The position numbers and the translations under genes were made by a program. This document shows, piece after piece, positions 26,501 through 38,500 of a DNA stretch of 64,000 nucleotides. The stretch spans positions 6,200,001 through 6,264,000 of the forward strand of contig CM034548.1 of assembly GCA_020055645.1 (NCBI GenBank), in the 5' to 3' direction. This stretch comes from Tomocerus qinae (taxonomy: Eukaryota; Arthropoda; Collembola; Entomobryomorpha; Tomoceridae). Below the pieces are notes generated by a model that was not told the DNA's origin, searched no databases, and saw only the letters and a program-made list of their open reading frames with translations. The stretch's first letter is position 1. The number at the start of each line of letters is the position of its first letter.

Positions 26501-29500
26501 CATGCAGAAGGACCATCTCAAAAGTTCCTCGTCATTATACAGTAGAAGGAAAATGACGACCACTAATAATATCAATCCATTTTTATGACAGCTACACAAC
26601 ATAATTAGATCAGAAGCTATCCTTTTCTACAGGCCTGCAAATGCTGTTGCTTCTCTGGTTTACAATGTCAGAGGAACAGCATTGCACCTTTCAGATAGAT
26701 AGTCCAATCGATATAACAGTTTACTGACATACACATTGCTATCAATTTAAGGGGAAAACAAAATTAATAGAAAACAACTGATAACTAAAAAATCAAATGC
26801 CAGCCTTAACAAAAATAACATTACAATATTAAAGAGCAGTAATTAGTACATTTATAATTTAGTTGTCTTACAAGGAGGTACATTTTGTGACAGAAACTAT
26901 CGGTAAATGATAAAATAATCTGGGCTGTCTAATTAAAGGTGTTTAGGAGTCATAGAATTCTAGACAAGGACAGTCTGTAATGGAAAAATAATGGAGAGGG
27001 AATAGCCGTCTAAAATTGCTTTTCTCACTGACATTCTAGCACACAAGAATTAATAAGAGTCTGCAAAATATGCTAACAATGGACGTCAGAATTCTACTTT
27101 GGTTTTTCCATTCCAAAATAAAACGAGGGAGAAACTCGACGACAAAATCTAGAAATACTAAATACTTTATATAAAAATACAAAAAATTACTTGGACATCG
27201 GAGTCGTGACAAACACACCAAAGATTATATTTAACAGAGTAGCTACAAAGTTTAAAATGTTTTAAAGAGAAAAAGTGAATAAAATAGAAATGGGAAAAAT
27301 GCTCGTAAGCAGAAAATATATTGACAAGACATAAAAATAGAAAAAAGTCAAAGTAGAGATTGTTACATCGTTTACAAAATTTAGAGCACGATCTCTTACT
27401 TCGCTATGACGCAGTATTTTCTAAATAGTAGGTACCCTTCTCCGTTCAATTATGAGCCTATATGACTATGTTTCAATCTGTATACCAATCTCATCTTTCT
27501 TCTGTTCAATTCTGTCTGTTCTTTTAGCGAAACAAATCAAATTTTTGCTTGGATCTTTATTTCTCGTCTCTAAGGACGTTATCTCTCAAAAATAGCAATA
27601 AATAATAATACAGCGTGCTTTAGAAACAGTAATGAGAAGCTTGATTCTATTTCTACAGTCCTCAACAAACTTTAAGAAACAAAAGGCTAAAATTTCAATC
27701 TCAGGCAATTTCTTATAAAAACTATATGAACGTGTGAAACTATTACTCAAATGTAATGGCCTTGACCATTTAGCTGCAAGACCATTTTCAACAGCGACAA
27801 CAATTAAAAAACGAGAAAAAAATTTAACATCGTTGCTATTGTACCGACATGTACAAACAGCATGCAGATTGTTTTGAATGCTATGGACCTTGTTCCCTAG
27901 TAATGTAAAATTATTTAAATTACGTATTTACAGTTACAGCAGATATTTTAAATTGTTAACTGACAGGAGAAGAAAATCCGTCATTCAAAACAATATTGGA
28001 CAAAATTGGAAGCGTTTGTTCAGGCAGGATAGAACCGTCATAAATAGGATAGAGTCATAAACCACAGAAACACACAAATACGTGAATAAAACACCAAAAA
28101 TGCTATAAAACATGCTGAATTCGGATAATTTACATGAATTACGTATTACGTAAAATTTATTCGGAATCTATTGAATAAAATAGCAAACAATTTTTAGGCG
28201 TCTGTGTGAATGGGTTATTCTAATTTATAGATAATTACATCACTGGCTATTATCTACTTATTTGTACTGGACCAATCCATATTTTTATTGTTGTTTTATT
28301 CATATCAGTGCACTATGGAAGAGATTGTTTCAATTGTAACAACAGCAATTTTAAATGGTCGTCTTAATTTACACGATCAATTCAATTAACTCCTAATGTA
28401 GGATTAGTACAAATGAAAGAAGAGTTTTTAACATCAGCTTTTCATTCAACAAGCTACTAATAATGAAGATATTAAGTAATTTTCAATCTTGTTTTGTCAG
28501 ATTATTTTTCCTCGATTTTGTGAACGTGAAAATATCGGTTTGCTTTTAAACTCCTATGTCCTTTTATATGCTTACCCAAACAATTTTCAGAAATAACAGA
28601 AATGGGATATTTTATTAGTGCAAAACCTGGATGGTCAATTTTGAGGGATATGATATTAAATAGACCAATTTTCTTCGAAGTTGAAGTTTAGGCCAATCAG
28701 AGTAGTACTTTAACTTTTTATATTAGACAGCAGTCAGTAATTAAATTTGAAAATGTGATAAGCATAAAAGGACTGGTTAGGATTGAAAGAATTCTTCCAT
28801 AGTTCAGTGCATGTTTCTAAATAATTATATAAATTGCTATTTTTGCTTTTCATACTACTTATAGATCAAGTACTAGTAACTACTTGTCTGTAAATTGTTT
28901 GCCTTCAAAGGGCTACAGAAAATGAATCAAGTGAACTTTGGACATGTTGTTTGCTAATGCTACTTTCGAAATTGCTACTCAAAGTATAAATGATATATAG
29001 AGTATCTAAACAATACAAAAACAAGCACACACTCCACGCACGCACGCAAAATTGTCATTTTTTCAATTCCTAACCAATTAGACATAATTATTTCCTACTT
29101 GTAAATTCATTGTAATTATCATAAATGTTGGATGTCTCCAATTTCTTAATAATTTTTTAAAACTTAACTAGATTTACAACAAATCATGTCATTTATATCC
29201 TTGGTATTGGTAACAATTGTAATATCATATACCCAAGTGGTAAAATTGAGTGGTTAAATTTTAGAGTTATTGAGTTACTTATTTATTGGTCGATTCCAGT
29301 AATGCTCATTTCAATGTTAGCTAGTGAGAAATTAATGAGCATGAAATAGTGAAATGATAAAATAGCGTTACATTCTCTGGCTATCAGAGAAAATAAAGAA
29401 ATGATGTGTGAGCTATATGAGGTCGCTTGAAAAGACAAAGATTACTTTCTCGTATACATCAACTTCATTGTGATTATCAAGTTTTTATAACTACAGAAAC

Positions 29501-32500
29501 CGAAAATAGACAGATCGGAAAGTTGTTATCGATAAATGAAAATTTGATGAGGAGAAATGTGCCATGATAAAGAATAAGGAGAGCAGTACAAAAGAAATAG
29601 AATAGTAGATGAAGACAGTACAGCACAAGAAATCCTCTGGAAAACTAAAGGAATGTTTTACCCAATGGATCATCATTTAATACCCAGTCGTTTATATCTG
29701 TTTGGGTGAAACGAGGACAGACGGGAAATGAAGGTCGATAAGGTACAGAAATACTTATTATGGAGTAATAACAATTAAATTCAAACTGCAAGAGTCTTCA
29801 TGACGGATGATGAAGTGAAAATGATTCACCATTGATAAAATAGAGTACAAGGAGTTGAATAATTAATGGAACAATAAAAGTTTGAATAGAAAACGCGCAG
29901 AAGTAGCTGGAAAATAGATGAATGAATGGAATTTAAAATATGATCAATGAATCAGTCAATGGAAAACGGAAAAAGAGAGTAAATATGTACATACACAATA
30001 CCAGAACGCCAGAACAGTAACGAACAGATAGATGAGACAGACAGACAAGATAATAAACACAAATCATATTAGAGTATAGATAGAGAGAAAAGAGAAAGAA
30101 TTGACAGAAGACGAGACTACTCTACTATTGGAGATGATAGTGCAAAATTATTTGGAAAACAAGAGAAAACTCATTTATAGTTGGAGAAAGAGTGAGACGA
30201 GGGACACAGAAAAACAGAAAGAGACAGCAGAGATGAAGAGTGTTAACAGAAAACCCAATTTGCCCAAAGGTACATGACAGGTCTACATACACATACATAT
30301 AGAGATTTAGTAGTAGTTGTTAAAAAGTTCATGGTGTTGGCCAAAATGTTCAATTACAGGATTTATCAGGACTATTCAATTATGTACAGACTGTGAATGT
30401 TAAAATGTAGTGAAAAAAATCAAGACAAAGAATTGAGTAAACAACTAACTAAGTACATGTTGAAATGTAAGGAATTAGTAAGAAAATGCGGAGAAATGAG
30501 AGAGAAAGTAGTACATACTTACTACTTGAGTATGTATTAATTCTTAATCATTCATTATTTGCATAAAATGGATAGACACAGAGAGTAGAGTACAAAGAAA
30601 TAAAAACAATATTCTTGACAATTGTACAACGAAAAGTTGCGCTATATAATAGTATATACGTACACGCAGAATTTATGAATGAATTAGGAATAAAAATATG
30701 TTACGCTAAATAGTAAAGAATAAATAATTGTTAATTTAATGAACAATTGAAACTGAAAAGAGAAGCGCGACATTCGATGAAGATAAGATGAAACGTACTT
30801 GCGAAGATAGATATACAATAGGCGTAAGAAAAGAGCAACAGGAAAGTTTGAGAGGTCCTTCGATTCGAGAGAAAGAAAGAAATGACTTTGATTCCACCAT
30901 ACAATCATCACCAAAAGGCTACGAGCAAAGAGGTGTGTAAATACCGAGATGAATTAGCTGGCTGGACTATGTTTTCTGGTTAGTACGTAAGTTATACAGT
31001 ACAATACGATTTCTACAGACACCTACTCTACAATCCGGTACAATTGGGTAAGTCCGAGAAATACAGAAACATTAATTTACTCGTACTGTCAGCTGCACTG
31101 TCGTTACATTTACTTACAGTGGGTACACTTTTCGTAAACAAAAATTTTAATCGTCAGTCTTTTTCCCACTTTTAGCCTGAATTCCCTGGAATTAAACTAA
31201 TCCCTCCCACTATGTTCTTGCGCCTTTGAAATGTTCGTGTTCTATTATTTCTGAAATAAAAGTACTATTAGTAGTACTCAAACTGGTTCTTTTAACAATG
31301 TCTTTGTTTCGTCGACGTCTAAAAAGCTAAATATTTTGAGTGAATAATAGAGAATCCTAAATCTCTTAATTAAATTCGTCGTGTGATGGTAAAAATAGAT
31401 TTCGACTGAGTCAAATAGAGATTAGATGGATGAGATTTGCTCGTAGATGTGATTTGTTTAATAATTTATGAGGCTGAGATAATAATGTAAGTAGATAAGT
31501 AGCCAATGTAAGAAGTAAATATGTAAATTACAATAACTGATAACTAAATAGCTACGAGTACGACTACGACAATAAGATTTTAGAGAGGGAGAAAATACAT
31601 TCACAGCTTAAGGCAGAGGACGAAATAGAGCAAACCTTGCTGTTGGCGAAAAGCAGTCCAACTCCTTCCATGCAAACTTGCAGCAGTCCTCCTTGACCAG
31701 TTTTCATATCTTCCACTGGAAACTCACCTCCTAAATCTGTTCCAGGAAGTGGCGTCGAGCCCCTCGCCGCAGCTCTCTCCATCGCTTCCTTGATTGCTTG
31801 GTACAGCTGGCGGCATTTCCGGGAATGGTATTTCTGCAGCTGTGTCTGACCACCGTTTCGTCTCCACAAACACAAAACCCGCGTCTTCGGACTGTACGTC
31901 ATATTCACCAAACGCTCCCACCACCATCTGCGTCCAAACACAATTATCACTTTCCCCACGACAACCAGCCGTAGCCACCCCACCCTTGGCAATTACCTTT
32001 CAACGATCGCTCCTGCGACATTCCGAAGAACAAGCCCATCATCTCTAACTTCCATGAATAGAAGATCCCCGATGGGCTCCGAACCCGCATGCACTGCAAA
32101 TGTCTGGCGATGTGAAAGTCTTGAGCCTGCAGGTTTTAAGTCAACTGCATTTCCCTTCTGTCTCAGAAAATTGCAAAATTAGGCATTTCAATTACTCCGC
32201 CGGATTAGCATGAAAAGAGAAGATTGGGGTTACCAGGTGAGAGATTTGTTCTAAGAGCTGATTTATTTCTTGACTGTACACAAGTCCCATATGACTTTTT
32301 CCAAGGAGTCTGCGGATCTTTTGCTTTACTTCCTGGTGATTCACCTCCATCATCAGCATGAAAGACACAAGATTATACAATTGCGTGGCTAGTAAACGAT
32401 CCTCCTCGTGCTCCAGACGTTTTTTCTCACTGTCACTAAGTGACTGATACCTGTCCATCATTTCCCGAGGTCCTTGATCCATTCCAACAACTTCCCGTTC

Positions 32501-35500
32501 CTGTGCTACAGCATCCAGAAATGCATCCTCCCAAAACTGCATTTGGTCCCAAAGGTTCGACCTTTCTTTCATCAATCCTTCGAACAAATACATTCTACCA
32601 TTTTCTGGACTAGTTGGAGAACTACCAGTGGGGATTAGGGAACCTGCGTGATAACGTAAGCCTGCCGCCAATGCCGATTTACTAGACCATACACTTGGAC
32701 TTCGTTTCCCTCTTCCAGAACCCTATTCAGAATGTAAGATAAACATTTTAAATGAAAAATAAATTCACGAGCATTTTATTTAGAAACTCAAATACAAGTA
32801 TTGCCCACTATTATTTCGAGTAAATAACTCAAAATATAATCTACTTATTGAATGAAATGACAGTTTATTTTATAACTGAAACTCTTTGTTTCAAAACACA
32901 CTGTATGGTGTGAAAAAGGTTGAAGTAAGATGCAGGTTGCAGAGCAGGATGAGGGTGAGGAGAAGAGTGTGGGGAGGTCGGTGAGGGTAAAGAGGAGGGT
33001 GAGGAGTTGGTCATTTAAAAACAGCTATTTAAGGATTTTAAAGGTGTGTACGTAGTAAGGTGTGGTATGTTACAGTATGTCATCCTGAATATACACAAAA
33101 GGAGTGAGAAGGATGAGGGGTACATTTGAAAAGCATATATTTCCAATTATTTTAGGACAAATTCAACGATTTTAGGGCCAACATAATGTTCTTACATGAC
33201 CACCTATTCATCCTAATTACCCTCCTTTGAAATATGTGTCTTTCTTCAACCGTGAAGAAGGATCTTATTATCACAATATATTGAATAATAGTAGTTCAAA
33301 TATGTTACCTGCTCTAACTCTGTGTCAGAAACTGTTGATCTTAGTGACATCTGTGATAAGCGACTAGTCAACCTAGGCCTGTCCCCTCCTGGAGGAGGGA
33401 GTTGTAAGCCTTGAGGAGGCCATGCTGGATTCATTACAATACTAGTTCCTTTTCCTTGCGGGGGAGCGCTTGCCGAACTTCCTTCTGGAGCTCCCTCAAT
33501 CTGTATGAAAAATTACATGATTTGATTATTATGATTTTGTATGAAAAAATGTGACCGAAAGAGTTGCGTCGATTTTTATTACAAATATTCATTGAATATT
33601 ATCTTACGTGTGATTCTGATGAACTGAGCCGAGCCAACAGAGATTGTTTTTTAGTGTGTAATAGGTCCCTAAACATATCTGACGTTTTCTCCATTTGCTG
33701 AACTTCCTTTTCACTAGGCCCTTCTAGTTTTTAAAAGACAATTTGTCTCAAAGATTTTGAAATGTACGCAAGTAAAGTGACTTATTTAAAAAGAACCTTT
33801 ATTTTCATCGGATTGAGCGGAAGGACGTCGAGACGGATCTGGAGAAACCTGTGTGGATGATACCGGAGAGCCAGCCATTGACAATGCTCCTGGACTTAGC
33901 ATATTTGGGTCCAGAAATTGAGAATAATGTGAGCCTTGTTCTGCTGCTGCCAAGTCAACAATATCCTTCGTCCAATAATGTGTGTGCGCAATTTCCATCA
34001 CCTATAAAAATGACAAAGAATACTATAATGTTGTCTGAGACACATATTACTGCATAGAATGAATTAAGAGTGAACAACAAATTATTTTTTTGCAATCTTA
34101 TTGGTAAGTCTCAATACCATAAAAACTATGAAAACCGCTCTGAACTGCAGTATAGAAATTCTGACTCTATAAAATTTTTCTTACCTGAAACGCAGAAGCC
34201 ATGCCTCCCAGTCCTCTGTTTGCATAGCTATGTTCCAAACCACTGACTAGTAATTGAATAAGTTTTAGCATTCCTTTCCAAACTGGTTTCGATATACACT
34301 GAAAGTGAAAAACATATTTAGGTTGCCATATTTCGCTTGTCAAATAACCATGGATATTTTAGAGCCCTCAAATACTTAAGACAGTGTTTTAAACGACGAA
34401 ATTGGAATTCTGTTGCCGTCAATAAAATCACTCACACTGAAAAGCTTGCTGCCCTACGTTACGTAACTCATAAGCATACAATTAGGAATTTACTGAATGA
34501 TGACTTGGGCCATGCAGAACAACAGGTGCCAGGTAGGAAATTGTTTCTGAGAAGGAACTTCGGATTTTTGTCGGGGAAGAGTGAAAAGAGTGACGCTTTT
34601 AAGGAAAAGGCCAATTTTTTATTAATGTTGAAATTAAAGAAAAAATTTCCTATTTCCCCGGAAATTTTGACATTATATTTTAATATAGGATATTTTATTG
34701 TGTGGTCACCCGCCGAGGGTCACGGGAAATCAGGAAGACTTGCTTCCTAGAACGCAGGAATGATTATTTCTCGGTCTTTGGAAGACGGAATTTCAAGGGT
34801 AACAAAAACATCGAAAGTCAATTGATCGAATGTTTGGTAGAATCTAAAAAAAATGTTTGAATATCAAATACAAACTAGTAGAAAGAAAAAGCAAGTTTCT
34901 CGAATTGCTAATAAATGCTTTTTAATAAGCACCAAACAAAATACCAAGTGTTGTTTTTGGGGCGAATGAGGTGGATATATAGAACGACAGGACTACATCG
35001 AGGATCATTTATCATGCACATAGCCTTAATAATTTTCATTCTACAAATTTGCATTCGAAATTCGAACATTTTTTTTGCATTCTACTAATCTGCATTTGGT
35101 ATTCGAACATTTGTTTTTACAGTTTATCAAAATGTATTCTATCTAATTTTACCCCAAAAACGTCATTCGAATAAATGGTTTTCGATGTTTTAACCTACAA
35201 CCATTTTGAGGACCCAGACATAAATAGATTGTATGAACTCACAGCATCATCAATGTGGTCATCGGGACCAATTTTTCTGTCCAATGTTTTGTTGATTTTA
35301 GCTACTAGCATGACACGATAACTTTCATCTTCTAATAACTTTTTTAATCGACCGACTCGAAGCCAACCGACACCTTCCCCAGCAAGTACTTGGTTGGCGA
35401 CCTAAAATACATTTTAATACAAAATAAAATTAGCCTTTCTTTCAAATGGATTAAGTATTACATTGGCCAATGCAACAAAAGGTACAAATTAAAAGTAGTC

Positions 35501-38500
35501 AGAATGTCGAACAGAAATTGAAAACTATTACTTCAGTGATGAAAGCTTGATTTTCAGAGCTGGTGTTTGTAGTGGGTTGATTTCCAGACAATTTATGCAT
35601 CATTTTGAAATCTGCTTTGCCCTTTTGAGGATGTAAATGGGACGTTGTGTGGCGAATCAAAGTAGATCGCTCCACTAATCCTTTTCTTCCTGTGGGAAAA
35701 GGTCCATGAGGCTGATTAAGACCTTGGCCCAATTCTTTTTGGCTAGATCTGGATACAGCTGCTGGAAGACTTCCGGTACTACTGGCCATTGACGGAGCAG
35801 GGCTCCCTGCTCTAATTGGACTTGCGCTTGCTGACACGCTGCTCCGATTTCCTCCTGCAAGATAAAAGTTGAAGATTATTTGCAAGTGAGTTTCTAGCTT
35901 CAAACAGGTGAGATGGTTTACCAAAGATTTCCGAAAACATTGATGATGTTTGAGTTGCAAGACCATTCAATTCAGTGCTCATATTAGAAAAGAAATCTCG
36001 GCTGACTGTGCGACCCATGTCACCTTTTATTTGAGGAACCATTGCTTTCGAAGAAGTAGAAGATGTTGACTCTCTTCTTTCGAAAGATTCTCGGCGTGAC
36101 TCCGAGTCTTTAGATTCGGAGGACTCACCCAATGACTATTAACAAATTAATAGGAAAATTAGCCCCTTCAATCACCTCAAATTTAAGTATTCAACGAATT
36201 ATTTCGGTACGGTAAAATATGACTCTTACTTTTAGGAGACCCTTCTTCGCCTGTTTTGTAATATCATCCCAGGTACTTTTTCCGGCTATTGTCAAATCAT
36301 CAAGCCCACTTTTACTTAGGCCGTGCTGCACACTCGATTTAGCATCTTCAGCTGCTCTTTTGGCTTGGACCGTAAGCTTACATAAAAAGGAGCATTTTAT
36401 AAATAGTACGAATTTTATCTCTGGTATATAGTAATATATGGATCCTCCAATCTGAACCCTATTGTGTGTTCGAGCTATAAAATTTATTATATATTTTACA
36501 AAACAGACGTTTTGGCGAGCCTAATTTTTGCCAGTTTAAACATAAAAATGCTATCTTTCACGATATAAATCAAAAGAATATGAAATTTTTATTAAAAATG
36601 GGGATTCGTTATTACAATTATAGGGTCAAAAAATCTCCAAAAAGTTTATCTATTAACCACAATTAAATTTTTGGCATAAAGTGTGTTTCAGCTTCCTATG
36701 CCTATGGAGGATGCCTTTAATGTGTATCAGTAAAGCCTTACTTGCTCAAGAGCAGGAGAAAGAAAGTTCGTATCTTCAGCAGATGATGACGATCCTTGTC
36801 TAGCGACTTCATTCAATCTTTCTTTTGTCTTGGTTTTCAGCTAGAAATATTGTAAAAATATTACATTAGTACCACGGAATAATGCAGAGCATGGCCGACT
36901 ATAGAACAGAGGCAGGGAAGAGCTGATTACAGAAATATTAAAACAGACTTTTTGTCGATTCAAAAAATTCTAAAAATTACATCCAAAATGTATAACTATT
37001 TAAGCAGCTATCTCATTGTTTGGAATTTCTGATGCCGTAGATTTGAATTTTGAAAGCCTGGAACGGAATTGGCAACGTAAAAAATATTTAATTAGGAAAA
37101 CTTACTTTGTCAACTTGAGAGAAAAGTCCATCCTGACTGCTTTGTCGCTTGGTTTCTTTTACGAGCTCTTTAGCCTGTGAAGCAATGTGTCCCAAAATAG
37201 AGCCAGACCCAAAACTACTCTGCCTCACAGGTTTATCGTGAGGGACAGCTAGATCATCAAAAACGGTTTCAGAGGGTTCTTTAAATATTTGTTTTTCTGA
37301 GGATTCCGTTGGTCCTTCTGTAGGCTCTTCGGCCTCGGAGTCGGCACTGGACTCGGACTCGGAGCCGGATGCAGAGCCTGATGTTCGTCTTTGTCTTGGA
37401 ATGTCAATAGGAAATTGAAGCGAAGATGGTGGATTGTAGACAGTGGAGAGATCCAAGCTACTGCAAAGTGAGGTAATATTTCTATCGGAAATTTTGTACT
37501 CATACTGCTCAGAATCGAAGGCGTATTCTTCTGGAGCGTGATGGTGGGACTTTTTTCGATAAGGAGCAGCCGTTCCACTAGGAGATAGATCGGAAGAAGC
37601 CAACTCGGAAACAAAGTCAGATAACGAAGAATAACTGGAAGTGCTTTCCCCGCTTCCCCCCTCATCCGACTCAGACCCACTCTCTACTACAAATAAAGTT
37701 TCAGCGTTCTCTCTATTCTGATCTGGATATTCTGGCTTAGCAGATTGAAACGGGTTGGATTTGGAGGAATGAGTACCTGTGGAAGGACCTGATAATCTTT
37801 GAATGTTTCGTAATGCTGAACACAATCCCGGCACATCCGAGTGGATATTAAATTTGATCGGTTGCAAAGTGTGAATATACCATTTTCCTTTATCGCCTAT
37901 GATCGTTGGATCATAGACACCCGTTTGAACTCGAAGAAATGCTAAATTAGTTGGAGCCAAACTCCATTCTGCCAGATACTCCACGGCCTGTTTCGTAAAT
38001 AAAAACAATTTTTAGCTTTCATCTCCACTCATCACTAACATTCTTTTCCAAAAATCTTTTTACCTGTGTCCGTGCGAATCTACACAGAAATTGAGATGGG
38101 GGATGAGGTCGTGACCGAAGAAAACTTGAGATTTGAAAAGCCACAACAGGTCTTGGATATAGACGCAAAGTTCTTGTGTGCTCGCTGAAGTTGGCCAACA
38201 AATTGGCGGAATTGAAAAACCGGACCTTGAGACAAGTTCACAAAGAGTAGAGTTAATTTGTCCAGAATATTATTAAACAAATAAACCAATACCATTGCAA
38301 TGCGAGTAGCAACGTCCACGGAATCGACATCGTTGCCGTAAATAAGTGGATTAAATGTGGTGGGGGGTCGTGGAGCCGAGCTTTGGGTCGGAGTGGAAGC
38401 TCGTCCCATTTGAGGTTGAGTCTCCACGGCTCCCGGCTGCAAAGGTATCGTCAATCCCTCTTTAGACGCTTGAGCTTGTGATGACGAGATGGAAGAAGCT

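Larger units (their letters stand above)
20600..31635 (-). other. 11-kb MADD intron
   Basis: Largest intron of the window (11,036 bp), phase 0, donor GTTTGC after ...FANSK, acceptor GGTATGTAG. No convincing exon or transposon ORF inside; all open frames are short and unrelated to known families. Contains TAAC and GTGA simple repeats (23511-23530, 25427-25467). Much of it, most clearly about 27.2-30.9 kb, is purine-rich on the plus strand, that is pyrimidine-rich in the sense of transcription. Confidence 0.75.

Noticed and set aside
26650-26720. Possible MADD exon: minus-strand reading ...[11 protein letters not shown] resembles the I-R-K-C-F-T region
   Set aside because: Poor splice sites, stop codon nearby, and the true exon with the exact conserved sequence was found at 20527-20599.
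37249-37680. 143-codon minus-strand frame
   Set aside because: Alternative frame of the 882-nt MADD exon; the family matches lie in the other frame.
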